A DNA stretch of 64,000 nucleotides. Source: Eonycteris spelaea (lineage: Eukaryota > Chordata > Mammalia > Chiroptera > Pteropodidae). Both the position numbers and the translations under genes were made by a program. The notes beneath the pieces are model-generated. The model ran no database searches, was not told the origin of the DNA, and saw only the letters and a program-made list of their open reading frames with translations. The DNA lies in the NCBI GenBank assembly GCA_003508835.1, contig PUFA01000118.1, positions 558,001 to 622,000 of the forward strand, in the 5' to 3' direction. Shown here piece after piece: positions 24,201 to 37,574 of the stretch. Positions within the stretch are counted from its first letter, which is position 1, and each line of letters opens with the position of its first letter.

Positions 24201-25534
24201 ACATCAGATCCTGTGCACAGCATTGACATCAGATCCTTGCAACGCTTCACCTTTATTCTTACTTTTCCTCATATGCCACTTCCCTTTGGAAGAGGTTTCT
24301 ATAAATGTGACCAGCAAAAATAAGCAGATTTTGAAACTAATCAGTTAGGTTTCAGCAAAAAGGGAACTGTCACTCGAAGATTGAAACCGGGCTAGAAATT
24401 CAACTACGGAAATTCAACCATGGAAGCACCGTGTGTTATTCTAATGATGCATCTTCTTAACCACAGGCAGCTACCCAAAACGCCTTGGGAAAAAATGAGT
24501 CAGGGATACAGAACCTCACTTGCAGTAAACTGAATATCAGTTTTGGCAACTCAATCTCTAATACGAGCTCTGTGTCTCAAAGAAGTGAATTCACTGTGAC
24601 AGAAGTGTTTGCTGTCATTTGTGTTCTAGCCAAGAGTCCACCAACCCTACTTGCCAAACAGAATGCCTCTCACAAGGTCATCAATAAAGTCGCCACTTAA
24701 GGTTGAACACAGCTGATTATTACCCAGCACTTGCAGCTGATGTGGAAATGCTGAAGGCCGATGTACACGAAACAGTCTTAGAGGCTGGTTTCATACTTAT
24801 AAATAGAAAATAGTACCACGTTTGTCCTGTTGAGCAATCATTGCCAACAGCATACAGTTTATCAACCAGCAGAATATAAAATAGCCTCGGATAAGACAAG
24901 AATTGCATTATAATTTCTTGCTACTGACTACACTTTGATGATTTTGTCTCAAGGACTCAAACTAACGATCATACAACTGTGCTCTGAATTAATATAGGTA
25001 GAAAATAATCACATTTCTTTCAGAGTTACATGATCGCCGTGTGGGCAAGTGAAGCATAGACACACACAACGTAATTAATTTGTAAACAATGTAAGTCAAG
25101 TCTAAGAGTATTATTTGCTCATCATAAGAGAGTTCGAGGTCTCTAAGCAAAAAGAATCATTTGCATTATATCATTACATGGTGATTCCTCCGTATCTCAG
25201 CAGAGTTGACTGTGAGCTACTTTGAGGAAATACTTGACTCTACAAAAAATTTCAGCTTTAAAGTTCATTTTAGGGAAGAAAAATGTTCTTTCCATACCCA
25301 TCTGGCTTCATTCTTCCAACTCACTAACTTCTATTACTCAGAAGAATTCAATGTCTACTTATTCTTGGAAAGATATAAGAAGAGTCTAAGACAAAACAAC
25401 TCTGGTTTTTTCCTCTTTATTATTCTCCAAGTCTGGCTGTTCTAAAATCAGGGTGAAATGTGGGTAATTACTTAGAACTCTGGTGGTGCAAGAAAATATT
25501 TGGGAAAAAAAAATAGTATGAAATTTCACACAAA
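24201..25534. other. Unannotated non-coding stretch
   Basis: About 1.3 kb without a recognised repeat. Frames of 62-79 codons lack motifs. Confidence 0.4.
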
Positions 25535-26820
25535 ATTTATTTTTTCTACAGCTTCATTGAGGACTAATTTACATATATACAACAAAAATTACTCACTGTA
25601 AGTGTATAATTCAATGACTTTTAATAAATTTGGAGAGTAGTGCAGTCATCACCACAATCCAGTTTTAGAACATTTTTATTACACCAAAAACGTCCCTCCT
25701 TCCTGCTTGAAGTTTATTCCCACTCCCACCCGGAGTCCTACAGAACCACTAATCTGCTTCTCTCTATATAGACTTGTCTTCCCTGGGAAATTTATAAAAA
25801 TGGAATCCATAATATGTAGTCTCTTTGCGTCTAGATTCTTTCTCGATACAGTGTTGTTGAGGTCCGTCCATGCTGCAGCACGCATCAGGAGCTCCTTCCT
25901 TTTTATTGGTAAATAGCATTCCACCATACGACTCTGTCACATTTTCTTTATCTTGTACCCGTCCGAGGCTGTTATGAACATGCTGCTGCGACCATCGGTG
26001 CAAGGCTTTCTGCAGGCATTAAGTTTCAGTTCTGTTGTGGAGGCACCTAGAGAGGGAACTCCTGGTAAATGTACGTTTAACTTTTGAGAGATATGCCAGT
26101 CTGTTTTCCAGTGTGGTTGTACAGTTTCCCATGCTCATCAGCAATATATGAAGGCTCCATATTTCCACATTTTCAGAACTGTTGGCATTGACAGTCTTTT
26201 TTTATATATAATATGTAGTTATTTATATGGGTATGCGGCAGCATCACATGTTGCCTAATGATGAATGACACTGAGCATGTTTTCATGTGCTTTGCCACCA
26301 TTCAGATATTCTCTATTATAAAGTAACTATTTGTATCTTTTGCTCCCCTTTTTAAAAATTGGATTCTATTATTTAAATGGTGAGAATGAAAATACTTGTC
26401 TTTATATATTCTGGATGCAAATCCTTTACCTGATATATAATATACAATTTTTTTTCTTTCAATCTGTGTCTCATCCTTGTATTTTTTTCATGAGACCTTT
26501 TAAAAATCAAAAGTTTTTACTGTGATAAAGTCCAACATATCATTTTTCTTGGTTATGAACTGAGCTTTTGATATAATAGTTAAGATATCTTTGCTTAATC
26601 CAAGACCACAAAATTTTCTCTTATATTTTTCTGGAAGTTTTATAGTTTTCAGTTTTTCATTTAAGTCTGGTCCTTTTTTAGTTAAATTCTGTGTATGATG
26701 TAAGATAAGAGTCTAAGTCCATTTTTAAAAATATGTATATTCGATTGTCAAAGACCCACTTGTTGAAAATGCTATCTTTTCCTCATTTAAATCCCTGTAC
26801 ACATTTCACAAATGTCAATT
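25535..26820 (-). mobile_element. LINE-1 3' end and ORF2, minus strand (left part)
   Basis: Reverse-complement LINE-1 from the 3' end inward: 'acagcttcattgaggactaa', 'aagtgtataattcaatgact', 'agaaccactaatctgcttct', 'gtccgtccatgctgcagcac', 'cattgacagtctttttttat', and 'catttaagtctggtcctttt'. It continues at 27772 after a nested LINE-1. All frames are broken. Confidence 0.85.
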
Positions 26821-26822
26821 GC

Positions 26823-27771
26823 TCAACACTAAAATAGCTGAAACAATCTTGAAAAAATAATGAATGGGAAGGAATGAGACTATTCATTATTAACCCTTAA
26901 TATATAGCTATAGTAATTAAAACAGTGTGTTTGAGAATAGCCAGCAAGGAAATGCAAATTAAACACAATAAGATATTACTACATACCTTTCAGAAAGGCT
27001 ACGATAAAAAATGGTGGCAACACCAAACATTGGCAAGGACAGAGAAAAATTGGATCATTCGTATCTTGCTGGTGAGACTGTAATATGATACAGCCAATCT
27101 GGAAAATAATTTGCTGGTTTCTTAAAAAAACTAAACATGCAATTGCCATAAACCCAGCAATTTCACTCTTGGGCCTTATCCCAGAGAAGTGAAAACTTAT
27201 GTTCACTCAAAATCCTGTACACAACTGTTCTTAGAAAACTTTTTTATAATAGCCAAAAAATGGAAACAACGAAAACATTCTTCAAACAGTGATTGATTAA
27301 ACAAATGTTGGTTCATTCATTCCGTTGAAAACTATTTAACAATAAAAAGGAAAAACAGTTGATACACTAAACAACTTGGATGAATCTCCAGGGAATTGTG
27401 CTAAGTGAAAAATATCTAATTCCAAGGTAACGTATATATAATTTCACTTATACAGCATTCTTGAAATGACAAAATTATAGAAATGGCAACAGATTAGTCA
27501 TTGCCAGAGGTCAAGAATGACAGGGAGGGAAGAGAAGTGAGCGTGGCTATAAAAGGCAACAAGAGACATCTTTGTGGATGGAAATGTTCTATATCTTAAC
27601 TATATTAATATCATATCCTGGTTATAATATTGTTCTATAATGTGTTCAATATATTGAAAGATGTTGCCATTGGAGAAAACTGAGTAAAATATACACAGGG
27701 TCTCTCTGTATTATTTATTACAACTACATATGAGTCTATAATTCTCTCAAAGTAAAAGTTTAATTATAAAA
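26823..27771 (+). mobile_element. LINE-1 ORF2 end and 3' UTR nested in a minus-strand LINE-1
   Basis: Plus-strand LINE-1: 'gaaatgcaaattaaacacaa' (about 26950), 'tcttgctggtgagactgtaa' (about 27064), 'cttgggccttatcccagaga' (about 27170), 'tgctaagtgaaaaatatcta', and a 3' UTR ending with an A-rich tail. It splits the surrounding element at matching points: 'gtcaattgc' stands on the left (26814) and 'atcaattga' on the right (27773), which looks like a decayed target-site duplication. It is 5'-truncated. Confidence 0.8.
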
Positions 27772-30160
27772 AAATCAATTGACCTTTAGTATTTCTGGAT
27801 TCTGAATTCAGTTCCATTTATTTACATATTTATCTTTATGCAAATTCCACACTCTCTTGATTACTGTGGTTTTGTTATATTTTTAAATTGACAGTGTAAA
27901 TGCTCCAACTTTCTTCTTTTCCAAAATTGTTTTGGCAATTCTAGTTCCTTTGCATTTCCATATAAATTTTAACATCATCTTATAAATTTCTACAAAAAAT
28001 GTCTGCTGGGATTTTGATAGAGATCCTGTTGAATCTATCTACCAATTTGAGGAGAATTGACATCTTATCTATTTCCTCCAATTTATAAATGTAAGATGTT
28101 GCTTCACTTAATCATATTTTTTAAAATTGTTCTCAGTAATATTTTGGAGTTTCCAGTGTACAAGTCTTACTCTTTTGTTCAATTTATTCCTAAACATTTG
28201 TTCTTTTTGATGCTATTATGAATACATTATTTTCTTCATTTCATTTTTGGATCATTTGCTGCTAGTATTAAGATTGGTTTTGGTATATTTATTTTGTATC
28301 TCATAACCTTGCTAAACTCATTTACTAGTTCTAGCAATTTTAATGATTCCATAGTATTCTCTAGATATAAGATAATGTCATCTAAAAATTAAAAAAGAAA
28401 GAAAAAGTTTACTTCTTCCTTTCAAGTCTAGATGCCCTTCCTTCCAACCTGCTTTCTCTCTTCCCTCCCCTTCTTGTCTTTTTTTTTAGCTTTCTTTCTT
28501 TTTTCATTTTTGTTTTTCTCTCCCCCTTTTCCTTCCTTCCTTCCTTCCTTCTTTCCTTCCTTCCTTCCTTCCTTCATTTTTTCATTACTACATATCCTAA
28601 ACCTCTAGAACAATGTTAAATAGAATGGTAATAGTAAACATCCATGTCTTGTTCCTGATCTTAAGAGAAAAGCATTCTGTCTTTCATGATGAAATATAAT
28701 GTTAACTCTAAGTTTTTCATAGATGCTTTTTATCGGCTATGAAAGGTTACTTCTATTTCTACCATTTGCTGAACTCTTGGATTTTTATGATTAAGTCTGG
28801 GATGTCTTGATCATTATTTTCAAATATTTTTTCTACCTCTTTCTTCTCTCTTTCTGGGACTCCCATTATTCATCTTTTAGCAAACTTGATGTTCTCCCGT
28901 AGATCTTGGAATGTTCATTTTTTTCTTAAATCTTTTCTCTCTGTGTTCTTTAAATTGAATTCATTTGATTGATGAAACTACAAAATCAATGATCCTTTCT
29001 CTTGCCATCTTAATTTGCTGTTGAGCCTATTTTAGTGTATTTTTCATTTCAATTAATATCTTTTAGCTCTAGAATTTCCACTTGTTTTTTTTAAAGTTTC
29101 TATTTTTTGATTTTTTTCTATTTTTTGTGTCATATTTTTTTTAAATTTCTTAAATATGATTTTCTTTAGTTCTTTGAACATATACATAATAGTTGCTTTG
29201 ACATCTTAATCTGCTAAATACAACATCTGGGTCCACTCAAAAATAATTTTATGTGGTTTTCTTCCCTGACTGTAGGTTACACTTTCCTGTTTTTCTGTAT
29301 GACTCTGCATAATATTTTCTTGAATACTGAGCATTTTAGATAATATATTGTAATAGATCTGGATTCTGATTTGTGTGTGTGAAAGAGAGTTGTTGCTGGA
29401 TATTGTTTTTCTTGTTTGGTTGGTTTGGTTGTTTTTACCAATTTCTTTGAACTAAGTCTACCATATCTGTATCTCCCATGATGTGCAGCTGCTGCTGACA
29501 TCTCTGATTATTGTTTATATTCTTATTTTCACTTTTAAGTCTGACTTTCTAGTGTTTGTACGGCTTAGCAGTCTGCCAGTAATTGATTAAAGTCCGTACT
29601 CAAACATCTTATGCCAATTGGGTTTCCACCCTGTGCCAATGGATCTATGTGTGGTTTGGAAATACATTAGAAGTTCAGACATTTCGAATCTGCTGGCTTC
29701 TACTTTCTGCTGGGCCTCTCACATCTTCCCAGAATATGCATGTCACCTTCCAATGAGCTACATGTGTCTGGGGAGCTTGCACTCTCTGGGATCGCTTCTG
29801 CACATGGATGCAGCCTCCTAGTTGGCCAGGTAGTAAGGAGGGCTTCTCTGACACATTTGTGGCTCTTTGAGTTTTAAGATTTCCTATTAAATTTCTAGAG
29901 TCTGTGGCTCCCCAACCTGCCCTGTTTGTTTCTTACCAAGTTGGTTACTTTTATTGGCTATGACACCGAGTGTGCAGTCTCTCCCTCTCAACTCAAAATC
30001 AAATCAGCCCCCACCAGTGGCTGTGGTGTTCACAGGTCAGCCCCCATCCTGGCAGAGCAGCTGCACCTGCCGCTCTGGGGAGTGGGGGAGAGAAGACAGC
30101 CTCCCTAGACAAGAACGCCACAGACTTACTGTTCATAACTGTTCATACTTGAAATTCGGA
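27772..30160 (-). mobile_element. LINE-1 ORF2 and 5' region, minus strand (right part)
   Basis: Continues the minus-strand element: 'ttgattactgtggttttgtt' (about 27857), 'ctgctgggattttgatagag', 'cataaccttgctaaactcat', then, from about 28770, sequence like a LINE-1 5' region ('ctttctgggactcccattat', 'acactttcctgtttttctgt'), ending in a GC-richer part up to about 30110. A CT-rich microsatellite interrupts it (28390-28600). ORF1 and part of ORF2 appear to be missing. The frames near 29618-30190 are inside this 5' region. Confidence 0.7.
28440..28600. repeat. CT-rich tract with (CCTT)n
   Basis: A pyrimidine-rich low-complexity tract, with a nearly perfect tetranucleotide run ccttccttcc at 28531-28575. 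Confidence 0.9.
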
Positions 30161-31829
30161 AGTTGTTGTTGTTTTTTTTTAAATAAATAAATGTATCTCA
30201 GTGTATTGTTTGCTCTTTTTGGTCCAGAGCCAGATATGGTTTTGACAATTTTGTCCAGTTTCATAATTGTTTTTTAGAAATGAATTGCAAACCACTTTAG
30301 TCACAACTTCCATGCACAGTTTATTTTAATTTCCATTATCTCCTCATTACACCTGCCCTTACCAACACTCCTATTTCTCAGTTTCTGTTTTCTTAATGTT
30401 TTCTAGCCTCTTCATTTCTATTTTCAGCTTTTCACTGTATTTTTTTTTTTTTTGGAAAGGCTGGAATGAAGGAAAAGAATCATCCATGGATATTATACTA
30501 TAATTATAATGACAGAAAATGCCTATTAAGATAGAGAATGCACAAAAATGTTAATAATCATCACATCATATTAGAGTGTAATGTTGTGGATGATTTTTTT
30601 CCTAACTTTATTAACGTTATTATATTACTAATTTGATGAATGGTGATTTCGGGTGCTATCTTCCATCAAGAACTTAGAAATTAGGAGAATCAGGCCACCA
30701 CACAGGAATTAACTAACTATACAATCAGCATGTAGTGGGTCAAAGCAAAGATGTGTGAAGTCAACATAAATGAGAGGTCAGCCCCCAGGACACCTAGTTT
30801 GATATATACTGAATGATGTGCTGATGCCTCCAAGAAGCAGCTCGTGAGGGGTCAGCTGAGGAGATATACAGAAATGAGAGTCGTGGAGGTAGTGTCAGCC
30901 GTGTTCATCCAGGAATGTCCAGCTAGTGGGTATCCTGGTGCAAGGACGCGACAAGTCTAGTCTAACGAGTAAATCTGTCTTCCTTGTGAGAGCTGGTGTA
31001 TCTGCTGACTTCTCTTTAACCATGAGAAGGCCCAATTTTATAATAAACTCCCCTGCCCTGACACCATACATATCAAATCACCTTCTAATTACAACGTGGC
31101 TTCTGTTAGAAAAAATTTCCCAAAGGAGACTGGAATCAACCTCTGAAGGAGGAGGAGGCCAAGAGACCAAAGAACGAGCTGACCACTCCAGAATTAAACA
31201 GTTTGTCAATTTACAGACAGAAGCAGAGTCTTGGGCAGCAGCAAGACAGTGGATCTTCACACTCAAAAGGGGTGGGAACTTGACACTCAAATCCTCTGGG
31301 AACACAGGGGTCTTGTAGCCAAGTGGCACGTGCTTGTGAGAGCTATATACTCCAAAGCAGTAAACTCATCAGTGGCCTATTTGTCCATGTAAGAACATGC
31401 CTTTCAGGTGATACAACCCACCCCCCATGGGGTGCACTGGTAATCACCAAGAGCAGCTTGCTTCTTAAGATGGAGCTGGTCACGTCAAGCACTAGAAGCT
31501 ATTTTTGCCTAACAGTTCACCATGTAGCTTGCCTTCAAGAAGCACATTAGCTGGCCACAGCATGTGAGTGTCCCCATGATAAGGTAGATTTCTCCTTTTA
31601 AATTACAATGTGAGCATCCGGATGAAATGGAGCAGTCAGATAGCGTGGGATAGATTTGAATCCCTGGAGCATCTGAAATCAGGGAAATGAGGCAGACACC
31701 TATGGCAGCAGTGACTGATAAGTAAAAAGTTATGATAAGTAAAAAGGACCTTAATAGTGACAATGGTGATAAAATAGAAAAGAGAGAGAGAGACAAGAAA
31801 ATATTATTCAAAGAGGAATTGGCAGGACA
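30161..31829. other. Unannotated stretch with a 130-codon frame
   Basis: No repeat family is recognised across about 1.6 kb. The frame at 30926-31318 is open on both strands (31078-31329 minus) and shows no motif, so I treat it as chance. A short imperfect repeat of gataagtaaaaag occurs twice near 31715-31745. Confidence 0.35.
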
Positions 31830-32110
31830 GTGTCTGGCTGAACATGAGATGGAAAAGAGGTAGGAATTAAAGGTGAGACTGAGGTTTTAAGCCCAGAAGA
31901 GTGAGAAAATGGTAGTCATAAATAGAAATCAGAGAGCCAAAAGGGAAGCCAGTCTGGGGATGAGGTAATTGATGAGCTCGTTTGGACAGGCTGAATTTGA
32001 GTGATGGAGAAACATAGGGGGAAATATCCACTCAGCAGATGAAAAACCAGAAGCAAAGTCTGGGAAATGAGATGATGACCAAGCTTCAGGTTCTGTGTAT
32101 GGACCAGAGA
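31830..32110 (-). mobile_element. L2 LINE fragment, minus strand
   Basis: The plus-strand text resembles reverse-complement L2 upstream of its 3' end: 'ggaattaaaggtgagactga', 'gatgagctcgtttggacagg', and 'ctgaatttgagtgatggaga'. Divergence is high. Confidence 0.5.
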
Positions 32111-32249
32111 TTGAGTCATGAAGCAGGGATGATTCTTCTGGGTTGGCTCCCTAGGAGAGAGGATGAAAGGAGAGAAGAGGAAGGCCTGGGGGAGTGTAAT
32201 GCAGAGAGTGTCTGAAAAGTAGATGGGTAGGCAAACAGGGTTGCAGCTG

Positions 32250-32345
32250 TGTAGCCCAGTGTTATTCAACTTGCCTGGCATTAGAAGTCATCTACTGGCT
32301 TATTAAAATTACAGATTCCCTGGCCCCGGCCTAGATGAATTATGC
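32250..32345 (+). mobile_element. MER5-like hAT-Charlie fragment
   Basis: MER5-type start: 'cagtgttattcaacttgcct', 'ggcattagaagtcatctact', then 'acagattccctggccccggc'. The 3' half is missing or too diverged to see. Confidence 0.5.
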
Positions 32346-32547
32346 AGGAAGTTCCAAAAATGGACTCAGGAAGTGACATTGTAAGAGTTTCCTCTTTCTG
32401 ATTCTTGCAAGCAGGCACATTTCATCAAAGTATCTAACATTGGATCAGAAAATTTTCTGAAAAACATTGAAGAAGAAATGAGTGAGCAAATGGTAAGAAA
32501 AAGAAGAGGAACTGTGGAATAGCTAAATGATGCACCAGGAATAAGCA

Positions 32548-32549
<2 letters not shown>

Positions 32550-32601
<52 letters not shown>
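32550..32601. repeat. (TG)n microsatellite
   Basis: A perfect dinucleotide run of about 25 units. The 129-codon minus-strand frame across it is an artefact of the run. Confidence 0.95.
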
Positions 32602-32604
<3 letters not shown>

Positions 32605-34084
32605 TAGATAGGAAAATATTTAAGGCAAGGGAGAAAGGGTTAAAAAGAAAGCAGAAATAGTAACTCTGTGGCAGAAGGGTGGTAGTGACTGGAGAGTAAT
32701 GTGCCAAGAAAGGCCAGGAGCTCCATGAGGATTGGGACCACCCTGACTTGGGCACATTTGTCCTCTACTTTCTAGCAAATGCCTAGCACTTTGTAGGCTC
32801 TTTATCAATAACTGATGCATAAACAATTGATTCATGGGACCCGGTCAATGGTTAGAGAGTTAACCTTCAAAAAGAAAATGGTGGTTTCTTCCTCTTATGC
32901 TACAGGAAAGAAAGAAAAGATACATATAAATAGTTTAAGGGACTGTAACAAAAACAAAGCTGATATTTAATTTTTTCAATTAAGTAAAAAGGAGAGTAAT
33001 GCATTGAGAGAGGCATGTAGGGAAAACGTGATAGATAATATGATCATAGAGAAATGTATACACTTGTATTCCTATTAAATGTGGCTGTTCTTTCTTATGC
33101 GCTGTTTACATACATATTTTTTGCACTGTTTATATTTTTAAATGGTCTAAGTGGTAACTCTTTTATAAACAAAACTTGGCTCCATCAGTAAAGGATTTCA
33201 AAGTCACAAATCAAAGACCGAGACATTCTAAACCGTGATTCTCCTTAAAAGAGCGAAGGGGCAGGAGTAACTTGGCTGAAAGCAATAACCAGCTGGGTCC
33301 TGTGGAAACAGAAGTGAATTCTGGCAGTGATTAGGAGAAAAATATTGTGGAGTTAGATCAGATTCTCCACATTTCCTTTTCTGACTGAAAAAAAGAAGAA
33401 GAAGAGAAAAAAAACCTAAGGGAAGTTCTCCTGGGTCTTAGCCAGTTGTAGGGCAAACAGAAGGCAGTGCCGATAAGGCTGCTACCCTGTGCTTGGTTGG
33501 AGCTGGCACTTAATTCAAGATGCGATGCCCACAGGCAGCAGACAGGAGCATCACAGCATTTCCTGAAAGACTGAGCGAACCGAGAAGGATGGTAGCGTCC
33601 ATCAACTCAGGCTTCCAGGACGCTGAGTTTAAACAGCTAGAGGATACCTGCTGTCAACGCTGCCAAAAGAGCTGTGGCAGCTGTGGCCTCTCAATGCACA
33701 CCTGAAAGCAGCCAGTGGCTCAGGCCCTAGAGTACTACCTCAGCTGGAATACATCACAAGGGAGTCTTGGCCTGGGAGAAGACAGACGGGAAAAGTCCTA
33801 ACACATGGGGAAGTGCTTCCGAAATGGGCCTCAGAGGTGATGGGTCGCATCTGGATTACATATTTCTTATCAGTTCAAATGCATTATCAATAAGTAGTGT
33901 ATTTTATGTTAGCACATAGGGTTATATTTTCCCATGTGATTTTCTTTGCTTATTATTGCACCAGAATCCCATTTCTGAAAGGCGAAGCAAGTCACCATTG
34001 TTCCATCTTCTGAGGAAACGAGAATACCATGGATTCTGAAAGCTGAAACAACTTGAAAGAAAAACAAGAAAGTGTCTTCTACAT
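32602..34084. other. Unannotated stretch with a GC-richer patch
   Basis: Mostly unique sequence. The patch at 33470-33720 is richer in G and C and holds a 61-codon frame with a cysteine-rich end (CCQRCQKSCGSCG). I see no splice sites framing it and no related domain that I can name, so I do not call a gene. Confidence 0.35.
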
Positions 34085-34410
34085 GTGCCACCCCTAAGCA
34101 CTTTCGGATAATGTTGGATAGTTACATTTCGGTTACATGGTAATTAAGGTTATTATGCTGGAGCAGACATCACCAAACGACAGTTGCCCATCTTGCAAGA
34201 GTGTGATGTACAGCACAGGGAGAGTAGTCGATAATTCTGTAATAACTTTGTACGGTGACAGCTGTTTTCTAGATTTATTGTGCTGATCACGTAGTATGAT
34301 ATATAGATATCGAATCACTGTTATACACCTGAAATTAATATAATAATGTATTCCAACTATACTTTAATAATTTTAATTATAATAAATGTAGATATGTTAG
34401 GCAAAAAAAA
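34085..34410 (+). mobile_element. LINE-1 3' UTR, 5'-truncated, plus strand
   Basis: This is the 3' end typical of the younger LINE-1 of laurasiatherian mammals: 'gtgtgatgtacagcacaggg', 'tctgtaataactttgtacgg', 'tgttatacacctgaaattaa', 'tataataatgtattccaact', and a poly-A run at 34404-34417. It is relatively well preserved. Confidence 0.8.
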
Positions 34411-34723
34411 AAAAAAAGGAGGAGGATAGATTGATACAAACTGATACAAACTTCCCACTGCTGCTTCTTGAAACTCAAAGAGTGTGCCATTTTGGTTGTG
34501 CATTATACTTTTATCCCAAAAAACAGTTTATTCTAAGTAATTATTCCTGAACTCTAAGCTAATGAATATAATCCTCCATCTCATCCCTGAATTTTCCATT
34601 TTAGGTGAGAAAGCAGAAAATTCATTTATTCTACCATGAAAGAGTAGCCAAACATGTTATCCAGTGTTATATAGATTGAATCATGCTAAATATGCCAAAG
34701 CAGATCTCATTCACACTCAATCT

Positions 34724-34724
34724 A

Positions 34725-34773
<49 letters not shown>
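34724..34773. repeat. (AAT)n microsatellite
   Basis: A perfect trinucleotide run of about 16 units. Confidence 0.95.
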
Positions 34774-36039
34774 TTTTAAGGGTGTAATAATGGAGATGTA
34801 CAATTTCACACAATGCACTTCTGAAAAACCTTCATTTAAATGAAAGTCTTGTTAATCAAATTCTGTTTAAAGTATATGAAGAAAATTCTATGATGAATTC
34901 TTTTGTAAGTGAAAAAATACTTTTAAATAAGAATAATTGTCCCCTAATCTGTCTTTTGTGTTTGGAAGTTATATAGATAGTGTATTTAAATCAAGGACAC
35001 ATACGTTTACCTATGTTACCAAATTTTATTCCCTGGAACTTAATCTAGCAGGGGCACTAGCCCCCTGCAGCCTCTGCCAGAGGAGGCTGGTTTTTCCTTG
35101 GCAGCCAGGAAGCACTAAAGTATGAGGGTAGATATGAGATACAGCTAGATGGGAGGCAGGAAGCTTCAAACATCGGGTCTAAGGAACAAGCACAGGCTAC
35201 AATGAGGAGAAAAGGCAAAGTGTTGAGACAGAAGGAGCCCTGAGATGCTAGGGAACAGAAGCATAGGCAGGTCAATCAAACAATTCCACTCATGAAGTAC
35301 AACCTACATGAGTGTGGGTGTGTGTGTGCACGTACGTCTGTGTGTACACCTGTGTATGATGGACATAATAAAGAAGATAGTGGGCATTTAAGTTATGTAC
35401 CATTTCCAGGCCACAGGAAGCTGAGTGGCTTATAAAGCTCAGGGCTGGAAGAAAGGTCAAATATTTTGCCGTATTCCCGGGGTCTGAAATGGTTATAGAT
35501 GTGTTGGATAGGTGTCTCATATCAAATGCCATGCCAAAGCCACCCATGAGAACCTGGGATGCTAAAACATGAACGCCAGAAGTCTAGCACCGCCTTGAAA
35601 TGTTTGACAGAAACTCTACGATTGTGTCCATTCAATAGTTAATAAAAATTATGGTCATATAAAATGCTTGGAATGCAAGGGAAATAAAAGCTAACTTTCT
35701 AACTAGATACAGCATGTTCAAAATGAAAATGAGGGCTGTAGAATCACAAGGCATCTCAAACAACCAAAGGAAAAGGGTCGAAGTGAGAAACGAGCTATAG
35801 GATGCAGGCGCAGTGGCCCTAAAGGTGGCGGCACCATATGGATGCAAAGCCCCAGAGCTGCTGCTCTCCCCCAGGTGATGAGAGAGTCTTGCAACAGCCT
35901 CGTCCTCTCCCAGGAAGGCTGGTGCTGTGCACTGGAGCTGTTTCAGGTCCCACCCAGGACCAGCTCACCCACCTGAGCAGGAGACAATAACCTCTTCCCA
36001 TCTGGGAAAAATCCATGATAAATATATTTGGATTTTGAA
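34774..36039. other. Unannotated stretch
   Basis: No gene recognised. A GT-rich imperfect run is at 35311-35358. The GC-richer stretch at 35800-36010 has no recognised origin. Confidence 0.4.
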
Positions 36040-36372
36040 GTCTGTCCCTACCTACCTAGCCCATTAGTCCCCACTCCGTTCACTACCTTGTTCCTCTCTC
36101 TAATTATCTTAGAGTCTAGATCACAATCTGAAAATACGGATTTCTTTTGTAAGGTTCCCACTCACATCCCTCAGGTGATATTTATTTGTTTTAAAATATC
36201 TTAAATATCTACTTATCCATTACTTTCACACGGTCTAACTTCAAGCTCTGTTTCTAGGGAGCCCACCCTGACCACAGGGGAAGCCCTCTGAGGGTAGGGA
36301 CTGAGGACTTGCTCATTAGTGGATCACCAGCCCGGTTTCACCTGATGCTCAACAAATATCTGACAAATGAAT
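36040..36372 (+). mobile_element. L2 LINE 3' end, plus strand
   Basis: The closing part follows L2: 'gaagccctctgagggtaggg', then 'gctcaacaaatatctgacaa' and 'atgaatgaatt', the usual L2 tail. Confidence 0.65.
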
Positions 36373-36912
36373 GAATTCTATCAACATTCTGGTGGGTTTC
36401 TCATAATAGAATTCTGTTTACTATGCCTTCTTTCCAAAGCTGAAAAGACTTTTTGTTTGTTCTGTTCTTTTTTTTTTTTCAAATAAAAGAAAAAGATCAA
36501 ATAGAACCAGAATAAAAGCACTCTATTTTATCAGTCAGTGGATGACATAATAGGAAATAGGAAAATAAAATACTCATTTATTTTAATATGACATACTATA
36601 CTGTTGAAGTTAGAGTGGAATTGAAGATCCAGAAAAGGCAGACAAGTCCAGATTCGGGAGGAGTTTGAGGTGATATGAGAGAACAAGAGGTTTGAAATTT
36701 TCTCGCATAGAAAATGGACTAAATTTTGAAATTTTATCCCACCAGCAAAATACCCTAACTTCTTAAACCATTCATTCCATGCTTTCTAGAGCAGAACAGT
36801 TGGGAGCACTGGGCAAGGCAGGTAGAGGATCACTGTACAGAGCTCACTGTCTGGCGCAGAGCTCTTAAAACCCTCAGAATTTCCTCAGTGTGGAGCAATA
36901 AAAGTGCCTTTT

Positions 36913-37574
36913 GTTGTGTTAATGGGTGACTTTTAGAGTCACCTAAGGGTGGGGGTTGTCACCTGAGGAACAAACCATGTGATTAGAGGACTGGAACTTT
37001 CGATCACAACAACCCTGCCCTCTAGGGAAGAGGTGAGTTGGAATAAAGTTTAATAACCAAAACTCCATGACTTAAGCAATCATGCCTCTGTAAGGAAGCC
37101 TCCATAGAAACCTGAATGGATGGGGTTCAGAGAGCTTCCAGGTGGCTGAACACGTGGAGATGCAGGGTGAGTGGTATGTTCTAACAAGGCAAGGAAGATG
37201 TGAACGCTGTCTACATATCTTGCCCTAGATATCTCTTCATCTGACTGTTGATTTATATTCTTTAATATATTTTTTTAAAGTGGTAATCTAGAGAGTAAAC
37301 AGATTTCCTGAGCTCTGTAAGCCGCCCTAGCAAATTAATCAAACCCAAACTGGGGATCATGGAACTGCCAATCTGTAGTTGGTCAGAAGCACAGATAACA
37401 ACCCAGACTTGTGATTGGCATCTGAAGTGGAGGAAGTCTGTGCGACTGAGCCGTAACCCGTAACCTGTGTGACTTGATGCTACCTTTGGTTAGCTAGCAT
37501 CAGAATCAGGTTAAATAATAAGACACCAGATGGTGTCCGAGAATTTTTGGTGGTGCGGAGAACACCTCCCCACA
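36913..37574 (+). mobile_element. ERVL-type LTR, solo
   Basis: It matches a mammal-wide LTR that I recognise by phrase but cannot name with certainty: 'catgtgattagaggactgga', 'tgacttaagcaatcatgcct', 'ggaagcctccatagaaacct', 'ggtggctgaacacgtggaga', 'agcaaattaatcaaacccaa', 'gtcagaagcacagataacaa', and 'gatggtgtccgagaattttt'. It spans TG to CA with edges accurate to about 10 bases. No internal sequence flanks it. Confidence 0.7.

Noticed and set aside
30926..31318. 130-codon plus-strand frame
   Set aside because: It overlaps an opposite-strand frame, has no recognisable domain and no splice or promoter context.
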